Shown here in pieces: positions 11,374 through 22,613 of a DNA stretch of 64,000 bases. The stretch is taken from assembly GCF_000784735.1 (NCBI RefSeq), contig NZ_JSYG01000008.1, positions 182,806 to 246,805 on the forward strand, written 5' to 3'. Position numbers and translations under genes: made by a program. This DNA is from Dickeya undicola (GTDB lineage: Bacteria > Pseudomonadota > Gammaproteobacteria > Enterobacterales > Enterobacteriaceae). Position 1 is the stretch's first letter. Each line of letters starts with the position of its first letter. The notes below the pieces were generated by a model, which saw only the letters and a list, made by a program, of their open reading frames with translations, ran no database searches and was not told where the DNA came from.

Positions 11374-11462
11374 CAGCTCAGGCGGATTCGCGCAACAGCG
11401 ACTCCTGCACATTTGGCGGCTTGCATCCGCCGAACAACAAACGACTATCTCGTTACCAATGA

Positions 11463-11488
11463 CAACGCCCCGCACAGGCGGGGCGTTG
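11463..11488 (-). terminator. Terminator of the pst-phoU operon
   Basis: A perfect 11-bp stem, CAACGCCCCGC with GCGGGGCGTTG, has loop ACAG. It is 26 bases beyond the phoU stop and between converging genes, so it could serve yieH as well. The T run is weak. Confidence 0.7.
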
Positions 11489-11514
11489 AGAACATCGTCG
11501 GCATGAAGCCAGAC

Positions 11515-12246
11515 TTATTCCGGTTTTTCGGCGTCTTTCTGCGCCAGCATTTTTTCCAGCGCGTCGCCGCCCAGATGACGGAAGTCCTGGCCTTTGACGA
11601 AGTAGAAAATAAACTCGCAGATGTTCTGGCAACGGTCACCGATACGTTCGATGGAACGGGCGCAGAACAGCGCGGTCAGCACGCTGGGAATGGTGCGGGA
11701 GTCTTCCATCATGTGGGTCATCAGCTGACGCACAATGCCTTCGTACTCTTTATCCACCTTCTTGTCTTCCATGTAGATGCGCTTGGCTTCGTCCAGATCC
11801 ATACGGGCGAACGCGTCCAACACATCGTGCAGCATCTGTACGGTGTGGTTGCCCAGCGATTCCAGGCTAACCAGCAACGGCTGATGCTGATGGGAGAATT
11901 TCTCCAGCGCGGTGCGGCAGATTTTGTCCGCCACATCGCCAATACGCTCCAGCTCGGAAATGGTCTTGATGATCGCCATCACCAGACGCAGGTCGCTGGC
12001 GGTAGGCTGGCGTTTGGCGATGATGCGCACGCACGCCTCGTCAATGCTCACTTCCATCATGTTAACTTTGGCGTCGCCTTCGATCACGCGCTGCGCCAGT
12101 TCCGCGTCCTGGTTATGCATGGCGGTGATGGCGTCGGTCAGTTGCTGTTCCACCAGCCCGCCCATGGTCATCACCTGGGTGCGGATGCTTTCCAGCTCGG
12201 CATTAAACTGACCGGAAATATGTTTGTTCAGATTGAGATTTTCCAT
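11515..12246 (-). CDS. phoU: Phosphate signalling regulator PhoU
   Basis: PhoU links the PstSCAB transporter to the PhoR sensor kinase and keeps the Pho regulon off when phosphate is plentiful. The 243-residue all-helical protein starts [20 protein letters not shown] and carries the two PhoU repeats, each with the metal-binding E/D-x3-D signature ([14 protein letters not shown] and [14 protein letters not shown]). The open frame extends 32 codons further upstream into pstB, but those residues do not fit the family. It is the last gene of the pst operon. Confidence 0.95.
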   Translation of the reverse strand: MENLNLNKHISGQFNAELESIRTQVMTMGGLVEQQLTDAITAMHNQDAELAQRVIEGDAKVNMMEVSIDEACVRIIAKRQPTASDLRLVMAIIKTISELERIGDVADKICRTALEKFSHQHQPLLVSLESLGNHTVQMLHDVLDAFARMDLDEAKRIYMEDKKVDKEYEGIVRQLMTHMMEDSRTIPSVLTALFCARSIERIGDRCQNICEFIFYFVKGQDFRHLGGDALEKMLAQKDAEKPE

Positions 12247-12259
12247 GATACTCCCGTAA

Positions 12260-13093
<834 letters not shown>

Positions 13094-13096
13094 TCA

Positions 13097-13128
13097 TTAA
13101 TGTTGCTGGTAATTTTTTAATGTTGCTG
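13097..13128. repeat. Short direct repeat in the pstA-pstB gap
   Basis: TTAATGTTGCTG occurs at 13097-13108 and again at 13117-13128, a 20-base period separated by an A/T-rich spacer. It begins directly after the pstA stop in the direction of transcription. No function is known. Confidence 0.6.
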
Positions 13129-13129
13129 A

Positions 13130-14017
13130 TTAATTTGTCTTTTTGGCAAACAGCACGCGCGCCACAATGTTCAACAGCAGCACACACAAGGTGATCAGCA
13201 GTACCCCTGCCCACGCCAGCCCTTGCCACTCTTTGAACGGACTCATGGCGAACTTGAAGATGGTGACCGGCAGGTTGGCGATCGGATGCATCAGGTCCGT
13301 GCTCCAGAACTGGTTCGACAGCGAGGTAAACAGCAGCGGTGCTGTCTCCCCGGCGATACGCGCCACCGCCAGCAACACCCCGGTGATGATGCCGGAAACC
13401 GACGCCTTCAGGGTGATGGCCGAAATCATCTTCCATTTCGGCGTCCCCAGTGCGTAGGCTGCTTCACGCAAGCTGTCCGGCACCAGTTTCAGCATGTTCT
13501 CGGTAGTACGAATCACGATCGGCACCTGCAACAGCGCCAGCGCAATCACCCCCGCCCAGCCGGAAAAGTGCTCCATTTTAGCCACCACCAGCGTGTAAAC
13601 GAACAGCCCCACCACAATCGACGGCGCCGACAGCAGAATGTCGTTAATAAAGCGAATCACTTCGGCGATCAATGATTTACGGCCGTACTCTGCCAGATAG
13701 ACGCCAGCCAGAATCCCCAGCGGCGTACCAAACAGCGTTGCCCACAAAATCAACAGGCCGCTGCCGACAATGGCGTTAGCCAGGCCGCCACCCGCCGTGT
13801 TGGGCGGCGGCGTCATTTCGGTAAACAGCGACAGCGACATGCCGTCGATGCCTTTGGTCACGGTGGACATCAAAATCCACACCAGCCAGAACAGACCGAA
13901 CGCCATCGTCAACATCGACAAAAATAACGCGAGACGGTTTTTCTGACGGCGCCAGGCCTGCATCTTGCGACGGGTTTCCAGCGAGTCAGAACGATTTTCA
14001 ATGCCAATGCTCGCCAT
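13130..14017 (-). CDS. pstA: Phosphate ABC transporter permease PstA
   Basis: PstA is one of the two inner-membrane channel subunits of the PstSCAB phosphate importer. The 295-residue protein has six hydrophobic segments. It also has the EAA-type loop [18 protein letters not shown], which contacts PstB. Its start overlaps the pstC stop by one base (TGATG), indicating coupling. Confidence 0.95.
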   Translation of the reverse strand: MASIGIENRSDSLETRRKMQAWRRQKNRLALFLSMLTMAFGLFWLVWILMSTVTKGIDGMSLSLFTEMTPPPNTAGGGLANAIVGSGLLILWATLFGTPLGILAGVYLAEYGRKSLIAEVIRFINDILLSAPSIVVGLFVYTLVVAKMEHFSGWAGVIALALLQVPIVIRTTENMLKLVPDSLREAAYALGTPKWKMISAITLKASVSGIITGVLLAVARIAGETAPLLFTSLSNQFWSTDLMHPIANLPVTIFKFAMSPFKEWQGLAWAGVLLITLCVLLLNIVARVLFAKKTN

Positions 14018-14976
14018 CAGCGTGCTCCTTCGTTTTTAGCCAGGCGCATGATCATCAGCTTCGAGCAAGCCAGCACGATAAAGGTAATCACGAACAGGAT
14101 CAGGCCCAGTTCCATCAGTGCTGCGGTGTGCAGCCCGGTGTCGGCTTCGGCGAATTCGTTAGCCAGCGCGGAAGTGATACTGTTGCCCGGCATATAAAGC
14201 GAAACACTGTCGAGCTGGTAGGTGTTACCGATGATAAACGTCACCGCCATCGTTTCGCCCAACGCACGTCCCAGACCCAGCATAACACCACCGATCACCC
14301 CATTTTTGGTGAACGGCAGCACGATGTGCCAGATAACTTCCCAGGTGGTGCAGCCGATACCGTAGGCCGATTCTTTCATCATCACCGGCGTTTGCTCGAA
14401 TACATCGCGCATTACCGCCGCGATGTAAGGGATGATCATAATGGCCAGAATCACGCCCGCAGCCAGAATGCCGATACCGAAGGATGGCCCGGAAAACAGC
14501 GAACCGATCAGCGGAATGCTGGAAAGCACACTCCCCACCGGTTGTTGGAAATACTTGGCAAACAGCGGGGCGAACACGAACAACCCCCACATGCCGTAAA
14601 CGATACTCGGGATCGCAGCCAGCAGTTCAATCGCCACGCCAAGAGGACGTTTCAGCCAGCCTGGTGCCAGTTCCGTCAGGAACAGCGCAATACCAAAACT
14701 AATCGGAATAGCAATGATCAGCGCGATCAGTGAAGTCACGAGGGTGCCGTAAATCGGGACCAACGCGCCAAACTGCCCAGCGGGCGCATCCCACTCTTTG
14801 GTCCACAGGAAGGAGAAACCAAAGGTTTTGATACTCGGCCAGGAGGCGAAAATCAGGGAAACGATAATTCCGCCCAGCAGCAGCAACGTCAACAGGGCCG
14901 CCAGTCTGACCAGCGCCCCGAAGAGAATATCGCCCTGTTTTCCCGGAGGTGTAATGGTTGGCTTGTGTTCAGCCAT
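14017..14976 (-). CDS. pstC: Phosphate ABC transporter permease PstC
   Basis: PstC is the second channel subunit of the phosphate importer. The 319-residue length equals that of E. coli PstC, with the start [12 protein letters not shown]. The upstream 19 codons in frame do not fit the family. Hydrophobic segments and the EAA loop [17 protein letters not shown] are present. It lies 134 bases downstream of pstS. Confidence 0.95.
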   Translation of the reverse strand: MAEHKPTITPPGKQGDILFGALVRLAALLTLLLLGGIIVSLIFASWPSIKTFGFSFLWTKEWDAPAGQFGALVPIYGTLVTSLIALIIAIPISFGIALFLTELAPGWLKRPLGVAIELLAAIPSIVYGMWGLFVFAPLFAKYFQQPVGSVLSSIPLIGSLFSGPSFGIGILAAGVILAIMIIPYIAAVMRDVFEQTPVMMKESAYGIGCTTWEVIWHIVLPFTKNGVIGGVMLGLGRALGETMAVTFIIGNTYQLDSVSLYMPGNSITSALANEFAEADTGLHTAALMELGLILFVITFIVLACSKLMIMRLAKNEGAR

Positions 14977-15110
14977 ACGTCTCTCTTCTTTCAGATAATA
15001 ACTGCGTCTTTCAGATAATTGGGGGAGCCCCAATGAATGTCAGAGGTGGATACCCCGTTTCCGGTTTATCCACCTCTCGGTACTTACACAACCGATCCTA
15101 CTAACCGCAA

Positions 15111-16151
15111 TCAGTACAGCGCTTTACCGCTGCTGTCTTTGATCTGGGTTTTCCATGCTGCGCGTACCTGAGCAACGACTTCTTTCGGCAGAGTAGAATA
15201 ATCCAGCGCGTTAGCCTGCTCGCCGCCTTTGTTGTAAGCCCAGTCAAAGAACTTCAGCACTTCTTTGCCCTGCTCTGGCTTGCTCTGTTCTTTGTGAATC
15301 AGAATGAAAGTGGTAGAGGTGATCGGCCATACATCAGCGCCTTTCTGGTTGGTCAGGTCCTGTGCGAAGGACTTGCTCCAGTCAATACCTTTAGCCGCGT
15401 TGCTGAAAGACCCTTCCGTCGGGCTGACAGCTTTGCCATCGGCAGAAACCAGCTTGGTATAAACCAGGTTGTTCTGCTTGGCATAAGCATATTCAACGTA
15501 ACCGATAGACCCCGGCAAACGCTGAACGAACGCCGCGATGCCGTCGTTGCCTTTACCACCCAGACCGGTCGGCCAGTTTACGGTGTTGCCCGCGCCAATC
15601 TTCTCTTTCCACTCGCTGTTCACTTTAGCCAGGTAGCTGGTGAACACGTAGGAGGTGCCAGAACCGTCGGCACGACGCACCACAGCGATATCCTGATCCG
15701 GCAGTTTCACGCCTGGGTTCAGTTTAACGATGGCTTCGTCGTTCCATTTTTTGATTTTGCCCAGGTAGATGTCACCCAGCGTTTTGCCATCCAGCGTCAA
15801 TTCACCGGCTTTCACGCCCGGCAGGTTAACCGCCAGTACGATACCGCCAATCACGGTCGGGAACTGGAACAAACCGTCCTGAGCCAGCTTGTCATCCGTC
15901 AGCGGCGCATCAGACGCACCAAAATCTACGGTTTTAGCGGTAATCTGTTTCACGCCGCCCGAAGAACCGATGCCCTGATAGTTAACTTTGTTGCCGGTTT
16001 CTTTTTCGTAAGAATCAGCCCACTTTGCATAAACCGGAGCGGGGAATGTCGCACCTGCACCAGTGAGGTTTGCCGCGGCAAAAGCAGAAACCGCCGTCAG
16101 AGAAAAACTTGCAGCAACGATACTGGCAACAGTGGTACGCATGAGTTTCAT
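15111..16151 (-). CDS. pstS: Periplasmic phosphate-binding protein PstS
   Basis: PstS binds phosphate in the periplasm and hands it to PstCA. The 346-residue precursor has a cleavable signal peptide of about 25 residues ending AVSAFA. The mature part has ligand motifs [34 protein letters not shown] and [15 protein letters not shown], the last with the phosphate-contacting Arg, Asp, Ser, Gly and Thr. It is the first gene of pstSCAB-phoU. Its promoter carries two Pho boxes. Confidence 0.97.
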   Translation of the reverse strand: MKLMRTTVASIVAASFSLTAVSAFAAANLTGAGATFPAPVYAKWADSYEKETGNKVNYQGIGSSGGVKQITAKTVDFGASDAPLTDDKLAQDGLFQFPTVIGGIVLAVNLPGVKAGELTLDGKTLGDIYLGKIKKWNDEAIVKLNPGVKLPDQDIAVVRRADGSGTSYVFTSYLAKVNSEWKEKIGAGNTVNWPTGLGGKGNDGIAAFVQRLPGSIGYVEYAYAKQNNLVYTKLVSADGKAVSPTEGSFSNAAKGIDWSKSFAQDLTNQKGADVWPITSTTFILIHKEQSKPEQGKEVLKFFDWAYNKGGEQANALDYSTLPKEVVAQVRAAWKTQIKDSSGKALY

Positions 16152-16226
16152 AATCCCTCCTGTGGGATACTTAGACGTGTAGACCCGGAGCTATTTGTTT
16201 AATCAGAGTGTAGTTTGCTGGTGGAG

Positions 16227-16282
16227 AAAATAGGTCAATTCAGTGACAGTAAAATGTACGCAATATGACAGTTGTGTGACAG
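16227..16282 (-). promoter_or_regulatory. pstS promoter with two tandem Pho boxes
   Basis: On the minus strand the upstream box (16282-16265) reads CTGTCACACAACTGTCAT, matching the PhoB consensus. The downstream box (16260-16243) reads CGTACATTTTACTGTCAC. All four 7-bp half-sites are spaced at exactly 11 bases. A -10 element TATTTT (16232-16227) follows the last half-site after 10 bases, the usual PhoB-dependent geometry in which the box replaces the -35. This predicts induction under phosphate starvation. Confidence 0.93.
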
Positions 16283-16643
16283 GTGAGTCAGATTCGGCCG
16301 TTTGTCATAGTTTGACTGCTGCCATACCCCTATCGGTATTACATAAAAAAACAGCAATAACGCCAAAAGCAGCATCTGGTTTAAAGAGCAGAACACCGCA
16401 CCACCATCCCTTTTAACGCCACAAAGTAATGTGCCTTTTATTTTTGCTTCCCTGGCTGTAAGCGCTAAAAAAACCTGTTCTATACTCAGATATGTAGCTG
16501 AAAAAGCGACGCTCTCACGTCAGGACACCACATCCCCTACAGGATGTTTCCGTTTTTTATTTTGGAGCCTGGCGGGTGTATTTTTTATTTTTTTATCAGG
16601 GGTTAAATGTAATTATTTTTTTGTTTTTAAAAGGAAAATTACA
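16283..16643. other. Regulatory region between pstS and the diguanylate cyclase gene
   Basis: About 360 bases between divergent genes. A possible plus-strand -10 TATACT is at 16481-16486, with a weak -35 near 16458. The remaining leader of about 155 bases contains several U-rich runs (16555-16625). I see no recognisable riboswitch. Confidence 0.4.
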
Positions 16644-18959
16644 ATGAAAAAGCATAATTCCGATAAGCAGCGCGTCGCAAAAATCAATGAGTATCATTTA
16701 CTCGACTTACACTTACAGCAGTCCTTTCAAAACCAGGTCAAACTGTTTGCACGCATACTGAATTTTCCGGCAGCGTTTATCTCGATTATCGATCTGGACA
16801 AACAGTGGCTGATTTTCAGCGAAGGTATTGATATTGAATGCACGACCCGGGAGCTGGCATTTTGCAATTCGGTGATTGCCACCGAAAAGACCCTGTTGAT
16901 CCCCGATACTCTGACAGACAATCAGTTTTGCAAACACCCATTGGTGACCGGCGCTCCGCATATCCGCAGCTACTTTGGCATACCTCTGGTGCTCGACGAG
17001 GTCGTGGTTGGTTCGCTCGCCGCCATCGACTACCAACCCCGCACGCTGGATGATGCCACGTGTGAAACCGCCGCCTTCGTCGCCAGCACCACCGAATCCT
17101 TGTTTAAACTGCATAGTAATCTGTTGTACCGGGAGCAGGAAATCCGGCTCCTGAACAACTCGTCCGTGGTGTTAATCAACTGGCAGCAGGACAATATGCT
17201 GCACATTTCCTACATGTCCCCCAACGCGCAGAACGTATTGGGCATTACGGAAGAAGACATCAGACACAACATCACGGTGATGGAAAACTTCATCCACCCG
17301 GACGACTACGAAAACCTGCTGTTCACGATGGATAACCATAAAAAAGGGGTGGCAAACCTGGAGTGCGAGTACCGTTTTATCTCTCCCAAAGGCAAAACCT
17401 TGTGGATTCGTCAGCTTTCCATCGCCAGCTACCATAACAATGGCAAACTCAGCCATATTCAGGCACTCCTGATCGATAACTCACATCAAAAATACCTGCA
17501 AAAACTACTGGTAGACACCAACACCCAGATGAGGCTGATATTAGAATCCTCCAGTCTTGGCACCTGGGATTGGGAATTGGAACGGCACACTATCCGTGTT
17601 AACAAACACTGGTGCGACATGATGGGCATCTCGCAGGACCAATTCGACTCCTCAATGGATTACTGGCAACAGCTGATGCACCCGCTGGATCGAGAAAGAA
17701 TGGTGCAGGCAGCGGAATCCTGCATCACCGGTCAGGCAACCTTGATCAACGAACAATACCGGATGCGCCATAGTAAAGGCCACTGGGTATGGATTGAAAC
17801 CTACGGCAAGGTGGTGGAATACAACGAAAAAGGCAAACCCATTCGGGTTGCTGGCACGCATCGGGATATTACGGAAAAGAAAAACAAAGAATTACAGGAA
17901 GAAGCGGATAAACGCTTGCTGGAGTTGATTAACCGGGCGCAAAAAATCTTTCTGGAAAAAACGGATATCCAGGAAGCCTGTATGTCCATCTTCAACGATC
18001 TGTTGTCTATCTCCGAATCAGAGTTCGGATTTATCGGTCAGGTCAGGGAACATGATGAGAAGAAAGTGCTACATATCGTCGCCATTTCCAACGTCAGTTG
18101 GAACGGCGACAGCAAGAACTCTTACGATACTTTTCTGCAAAACAAACTGCAGTTCACCAGCCTGGACAACCTGTTCGGGCATGTGGTGATAACCGGCAAG
18201 CCGGTTATCACCAATACGCCCCGCACCCATTCCGCTTCACGTGGTGTGCCACCAGGCCACCCGATTTTGCGTCAATTCATGGGGTTGCCGATCTACTTTC
18301 GTAACGAAGTCGTGGGCATGATTGGGCTGGGAAACCGGTTTGACGGATACAACGAAAAGCAATTGCATTTCCTCACCCCGTTCGTGGATACGCTGGGTTC
18401 GCTGTTCTACGCCCTGGAAACCCAGCGCGCCAGAGAAGAACTGGAAGAAAAACTGCTGGAAATGGCCAATACCGATGCTCTGACCGGCATTCACAACCGG
18501 CGCGCCTATATTCTGGAAACAGAAAAGTGCTATCGCAACCATGAAAAAAGCACCGCACTGGCGATCATCGATATCGACTTCTTCAAAAAGGTCAACGATC
18601 AATTCGGCCATCACGTCGGCGACGTGGCGATCTGCCGTCTGGCAGAAATTATTATCAGCAAACTGCGTACTGATGATTTCGTCGCTCGCCTGGGTGGCGA
18701 GGAGTTCGGTCTGATCGTCCACAACGCCAATCACGACAATGTGGACGCCATTATGGACGGGATTCGCGCCGAAGTAGAAAACACGTTGTTCACGGTTGAC
18801 GGCTATTCCTTCCATTTTACCGTCAGTATCGGCGTGACATTTATCAAACACCGCAATGTTCCGAACCTGAAAGACAACTTCGAAAGCGACATGAAACGGG
18901 CCGACGATGCGCTATACGAAGCCAAGAACGCAGGCCGTAATCGGGTGGTGTGGAAGTAA
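16644..18959 (+). CDS. Multi-sensor diguanylate cyclase (GAF-PAS-PAS-GAF-GGDEF)
   Basis: The 771-residue cytoplasmic protein has an N-terminal GAF domain (about 25-165), two PAS domains (about 185-300 and 310-425, the second ending VAGTHRDITEKK) and a second GAF domain (about 440-600). A C-terminal GGDEF domain follows (about 615-771). The active-site loop is GGEEF at 684-688, so it should make cyclic di-GMP. The inhibitory site R675xxD678 lies exactly five residues before it, predicting product feedback. No EAL or HD-GYP domain and no membrane segment are seen. The start at 16644 is supported by AAGGAAAA at 16630-16637; 71 upstream in-frame codons are poor. It stands alone between the pst and aryl polyene operons. 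Confidence 0.9.
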   Translation: MKKHNSDKQRVAKINEYHLLDLHLQQSFQNQVKLFARILNFPAAFISIIDLDKQWLIFSEGIDIECTTRELAFCNSVIATEKTLLIPDTLTDNQFCKHPLVTGAPHIRSYFGIPLVLDEVVVGSLAAIDYQPRTLDDATCETAAFVASTTESLFKLHSNLLYREQEIRLLNNSSVVLINWQQDNMLHISYMSPNAQNVLGITEEDIRHNITVMENFIHPDDYENLLFTMDNHKKGVANLECEYRFISPKGKTLWIRQLSIASYHNNGKLSHIQALLIDNSHQKYLQKLLVDTNTQMRLILESSSLGTWDWELERHTIRVNKHWCDMMGISQDQFDSSMDYWQQLMHPLDRERMVQAAESCITGQATLINEQYRMRHSKGHWVWIETYGKVVEYNEKGKPIRVAGTHRDITEKKNKELQEEADKRLLELINRAQKIFLEKTDIQEACMSIFNDLLSISESEFGFIGQVREHDEKKVLHIVAISNVSWNGDSKNSYDTFLQNKLQFTSLDNLFGHVVITGKPVITNTPRTHSASRGVPPGHPILRQFMGLPIYFRNEVVGMIGLGNRFDGYNEKQLHFLTPFVDTLGSLFYALETQRAREELEEKLLEMANTDALTGIHNRRAYILETEKCYRNHEKSTALAIIDIDFFKKVNDQFGHHVGDVAICRLAEIIISKLRTDDFVARLGGEEFGLIVHNANHDNVDAIMDGIRAEVENTLFTVDGYSFHFTVSIGVTFIKHRNVPNLKDNFESDMKRADDALYEAKNAGRNRVVWK

Positions 18960-18996
18960 CAGATGAAACCGGGAAAAAACAAGCGAACCTGAAGCC

Positions 18997-19020
18997 GCCC
19001 TGTGTCGCTAAACACAGGGC
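18997..19020. terminator. Hairpin between converging genes
   Basis: A perfect 9-bp stem, GCCCTGTGT with ACACAGGGC, lies between the diguanylate cyclase stop and the last aryl polyene gene. There is no clear T run on either side, so termination may be partial. Confidence 0.5.
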
Positions 19021-19028
19021 TGGCACGG

Positions 19029-20258
19029 CTATGATGGCCAGCGCCGGAAAATCAGCGAAGTATTAATACCGCCAAAGGCAAAGTTGTTAGACTGGATATA
19101 TTCCACATCAAGCTGCCGGGGTTCACCGATGATGTAATCCAGATCACCGCAATCTTCCGCAGGCTGACGCAAATTCAACGTTGGTGCGAACCATCCGGCA
19201 CGCATCATCTCAATCGATATCCAGGCCTCCAGCGAGCCGCAAGCGCCTAGCGTATGGCCGAAATAGCTCTTCAACGAAGAAATCGGTGTGGTATTGCCGA
19301 AGATCGCCGCCGTAGCCTGGCTCTCTGCTACATCCCCCCGATCGGTAGCCGTACCATGCGCGTTAATATACCCGATATCGGCAGGCGTTAATCCGGCCAC
19401 CCGCAGCGCACCTTCAATGCAGACTTGCATGGTTTCACGTTGCGGCTGGGTAATATGCGCCGCATCGCAGTTAGTGTAAAAACCAACCAATTCGGCGTAA
19501 ATGGTCGCACCACGGGCCTGCGCATGTTCCAGTTCCTCCAGAATCAGCGTCCCTGCACCTTCGCCAATCACCAGGCCGTCTCGGTCGGCATCAAACGGTG
19601 CCGGTGTCGTTTCCGGTGCATCATTGCGCTGGCTAGTGGCGAACAGCGTATCGAAAACCGCTGCTTCCGACGGGCACAGCTCCTCAGCACCGCCAGCCAC
19701 CATCACGGTCTGATAACCATGTCGGATCGCTTCCCAGGCATAGCCTATCGCCTGGCTGCCCGAGGTGCAGGCGCTGGAGGTGGGGATCACCCGACCGCGC
19801 AGGCCAAAAAACAGCCCGGCGTTCACCGCGGTAGTGTGCGGCATCATTTGTACATAAGTGGTGCCGGTAATATTATTGGTATGCTTTTCCGTCAGCATGG
19901 TAGCAAACTCGCTGACCGGGCCGGTGCTGCCGGTAGACGAACCGTAAGCAATGCCGGTTTCGCCATTGGTGAGCACCGAATGCCCCAACAGTCCCGCCTG
20001 CTCCAACGCCAGTTCCGTCGCCCGAGTCGCCATCAGCGACACCCGCCCCATTGAGCGAATCCGCTTACGGGTATAATGCTCCGGCAACTGGAAATCCTCT
20101 ACCGGTGCGCCCAGCAGGGTATTCAGGCCGTCATAAACCTGCCATTCCGGCATACTGCGTACCGCGTTACGCCCAGCCAGCAACCCGCTGGCAACCTGAG
20201 CCCAGTTGTCGCCAAATGCGGTGACGCCCCCCATTCCTGTCACAACCACTCGACGCAT
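19029..20258 (-). CDS. apeR: Aryl polyene ketosynthase ApeR (FabF-like)
   Basis: This 409-residue beta-ketoacyl-ACP synthase has the full Cys-His-His triad: Cys in TSSACTSGSQ, His in NAHGTATDRGD and His in KSYFGHTLGA. The position at the 3' end of the operon, after the reductase and dehydratase, is that of ApeR in described aryl polyene clusters. It extends the acyl chain with malonyl-ACP. Its start overlaps the preceding stop (TAATG). The split of roles between ApeR and ApeO is not visible from sequence. Confidence 0.88.
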   Translation of the reverse strand: MRRVVVTGMGGVTAFGDNWAQVASGLLAGRNAVRSMPEWQVYDGLNTLLGAPVEDFQLPEHYTRKRIRSMGRVSLMATRATELALEQAGLLGHSVLTNGETGIAYGSSTGSTGPVSEFATMLTEKHTNNITGTTYVQMMPHTTAVNAGLFFGLRGRVIPTSSACTSGSQAIGYAWEAIRHGYQTVMVAGGAEELCPSEAAVFDTLFATSQRNDAPETTPAPFDADRDGLVIGEGAGTLILEELEHAQARGATIYAELVGFYTNCDAAHITQPQRETMQVCIEGALRVAGLTPADIGYINAHGTATDRGDVAESQATAAIFGNTTPISSLKSYFGHTLGACGSLEAWISIEMMRAGWFAPTLNLRQPAEDCGDLDYIIGEPRQLDVEYIQSNNFAFGGINTSLIFRRWPS

Positions 20259-20989
20259 TACAGCATACCTCCGTTGATTGAAATCACCTGACGGGTGACA
20301 TAACCGGCAATATCCGACATCAGATAGCCAGCCAGTCCGGCTACTTCATCAGCCTGCCCCATCCGCTTCATCGGGATGAGTTTCATCGCCTCGTCGATAA
20401 CAACCGGTTCCAACTGCGTCATGCCGGTTTCGATCAACCCCGGCGCGATACAGTTCACGGTGATTTTCCGCTTAGCCAGCTCAATCGCCAGCGCTTTGGT
20501 CGCGCCAATGATACCGGCCTTGGCAGCACTGTAATTAACCTGCCCACGGTTGCCCATAATGCCGGAAACTGAAGACAGCGTAATAATGCGCCCCCCCTGA
20601 CGCAGGCCAATCATCGGCATGACACAGGGATGGATAACGTTGTAAAAACTGTCCAGATTAGTGTGAATCACACTGTCCCACGCTTGCTCGTCCAGCGCCG
20701 GAAACGCGCCGTCGTGGGTGATACCAGCGTTACTCACGACGCCATAATAGGCACCGTGTGCGTCAATATCCGATTCGATCACCGTACGGCACTGTTCCCG
20801 ATCGGCAATATCAAACTGAATGCAACGTCCTTGGCCGCCCAGTTGGATAATCTTTTCCAGCGTCTCTTCAGCGCCGTTCCGATCACGGTGATAATGCACC
20901 ACCATCAAAAAACCATCCTGCGCCAGTCGCAACGCAATGGCGCGGCCAATCCCTTTACTGGCTCCCGTAACTAATACCGAACGCGTCAT
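20258..20989 (-). CDS. apeQ: Aryl polyene 3-oxoacyl-ACP reductase ApeQ (FabG-like)
   Basis: This 243-residue short-chain dehydrogenase has the NADPH motif TGASKGIGRA at the N terminus and the catalytic Ser-Tyr-Lys in LSSVSGIMGNRGQVNYSAAK. It reduces the beta-keto group after each condensation in polyene assembly. Overlapping starts and stops on both sides couple it to apeP and apeR. Confidence 0.9.
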   Translation of the reverse strand: MTRSVLVTGASKGIGRAIALRLAQDGFLMVVHYHRDRNGAEETLEKIIQLGGQGRCIQFDIADREQCRTVIESDIDAHGAYYGVVSNAGITHDGAFPALDEQAWDSVIHTNLDSFYNVIHPCVMPMIGLRQGGRIITLSSVSGIMGNRGQVNYSAAKAGIIGATKALAIELAKRKITVNCIAPGLIETGMTQLEPVVIDEAMKLIPMKRMGQADEVAGLAGYLMSDIAGYVTRQVISINGGML

Positions 20990-21462
20990 TAATCGTTTTC
21001 CTGCTGTAATAATCGTTGTAATTCAGTCTCATCGGGCTGGTAGGTGTTTAACCGGCCCGATGCAAATACATCACCACCAATCAGAATTTCACCGTCAAAG
21101 CTGCCGATCTTGTCATCACGCATCAGTAGCGTAACGTTGACGTCCAGCAGGGAATCCGCCGGAAAAATAGCCTGCTGGCAACGGTAACCGCGGCCGCCTA
21201 GCAACATACCCGGCCGGGGTTTCTCATCCTGATGCTGACGCTGATGCCAGCCAGCCCAGACGCCGACCGTCTGAGCGATAATTTCGATACCAAACCAGGC
21301 GGGCAGATTACCATCATCATCCAGAAACGGCCCCAGTACGCTGCCCGGACTGACACGAACCCGGCAACAGGCGCTGCTGTGATCGACCCGGACTACCTCG
21401 TCCACCATCACCATTGGTGACTCGTGCGGCAGATAATAGTCGGCACGGCGATAGTTACTCAT
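20989..21462 (-). CDS. apeP: Aryl polyene 3-hydroxyacyl-ACP dehydratase ApeP
   Basis: This 157-residue hotdog-fold protein carries YLPHESPMVMVD, with the likely catalytic His, and GIEIIAQTVGVWAG on the central helix. It matches the ApeP type of FabA/FabZ-like dehydratase, reported to form a heterodimer with ApeI in aryl polyene systems. It removes water to create the conjugated double bonds. It overlaps apeO by eight bases. Confidence 0.87.
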   Translation of the reverse strand: MSNYRRADYYLPHESPMVMVDEVVRVDHSSACCRVRVSPGSVLGPFLDDDGNLPAWFGIEIIAQTVGVWAGWHQRQHQDEKPRPGMLLGGRGYRCQQAIFPADSLLDVNVTLLMRDDKIGSFDGEILIGGDVFASGRLNTYQPDETELQRLLQQEND

Positions 21463-22612
21463 CGGCTTTCCCCAAAATCAGGCAGGCGTTATTACCGCCG
21501 AACGCAAAAGAGTTAGACAGGATCGTCGGCCGGGCCAGTGATGTCGGTACAGTCAGTAAACCGCAGGGCGGCAGGGTGTCATCCGGTTCGCCGTCTGAAA
21601 AATCCTGTGCGGGTAATTGCAGCTCACGCGTCAGGAGTAACCAACATAACACCGCCTCCCCAATGCCCGCCGCACCCAACATATGTCCGGTCAGGTGCTT
21701 AGTCGAACTGCACGGCACCGCCTCACCAAAAATTTCATGCACAACCGCAGCCTCAATCTGATCATTGAGCCGCGTCGCCGTACCGTGCAGGTTGATATAT
21801 CCCACGTCGTGCGGCACCAATCCCGCCTGTTCCAGTGCCATGATAATAGCGCGTCTTGCCCCCACCCCCTCAGGGTGAGGCGCAGACATGTGATGAGCAT
21901 CCGACGATTCACCTACCCCCAGCACCGCAACCGCCGCCGGTTCACGGCCAATCAGCATCAGCGCACCGCCTTCACCGATCGAAATACCATCGCGCTGGCG
22001 GCTGAAAGGCGTACAACGCCTGGCCGATAGCGACTCCAGGCTGTCAAATCCATTGATTGGCATACGGCTGAGCGTATCCGCACCGCCAACAATCGCCACA
22101 TCCACCAGACCGGCTTCAATCAACCGTTTTCCGCTGATCACCGCTCGCACGCTCGATGAACAGGCGGTGGAGAGGGTATAAGCCGGGCCGGTTATCCCCA
22201 GATACGCAGCCAGAAAACGCGAAGGATCGCCCAACTCCTGCTGGGCATAACGATAGGTAGGCAAACCCTCGCTAATAAAGCGATCGGCCTCGTCCAGCCC
22301 CGAGGTACTGGTGCCCATGATAACTGCGACGCGATCAGCACCGAATCGCGCTACGGCCTCATCCACCTGTGGACGAATCTGTTCCAGTGCCGCCAACAGC
22401 AACCGGTTGTTGCGGCTGTCATGAGTCGTCAGATGTGACGGCACAGCCGGGAGCTCAGCCAGTACGTTGCCCGTCCAGCAGCTTTTACCCTGTAACAACC
22501 AGCGACTGTCAGGCCGCATTCCTGGCGCGCGCCCTGCTGCCAGGTTGCGGGCGATTTCATCCGCATTGTTACCCAGCGCATTGAGCAGACCGACGGCATG
22601 GATATAAATCAT
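21455..22612 (-). CDS. apeO: Aryl polyene ketosynthase ApeO
   Basis: This 385-residue ketosynthase has Cys in STACSSSVRAV, His in NLHGTATRLND and His in STKHLTGHMLGA. In characterised systems ApeO works as the active half of a heterodimer with the chain-length-factor-like ApeC. The start at 22612 (MIYIHAVGLLNALG) follows the family; the frame continues 13 codons into the preceding gene. It begins one base after the apeN stop. Confidence 0.87.
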   Translation of the reverse strand: MIYIHAVGLLNALGNNADEIARNLAAGRAPGMRPDSRWLLQGKSCWTGNVLAELPAVPSHLTTHDSRNNRLLLAALEQIRPQVDEAVARFGADRVAVIMGTSTSGLDEADRFISEGLPTYRYAQQELGDPSRFLAAYLGITGPAYTLSTACSSSVRAVISGKRLIEAGLVDVAIVGGADTLSRMPINGFDSLESLSARRCTPFSRQRDGISIGEGGALMLIGREPAAVAVLGVGESSDAHHMSAPHPEGVGARRAIIMALEQAGLVPHDVGYINLHGTATRLNDQIEAAVVHEIFGEAVPCSSTKHLTGHMLGAAGIGEAVLCWLLLTRELQLPAQDFSDGEPDDTLPPCGLLTVPTSLARPTILSNSFAFGGNNACLILGKADE

Positions 22613-22613
22613 G

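Noticed and set aside
16487..16643. Possible cyclic di-GMP riboswitch in the leader of the diguanylate cyclase gene
   Set aside because: The U-rich leader lacks the conserved GEMM core and paired tetraloop that a GEMM-type riboswitch needs.
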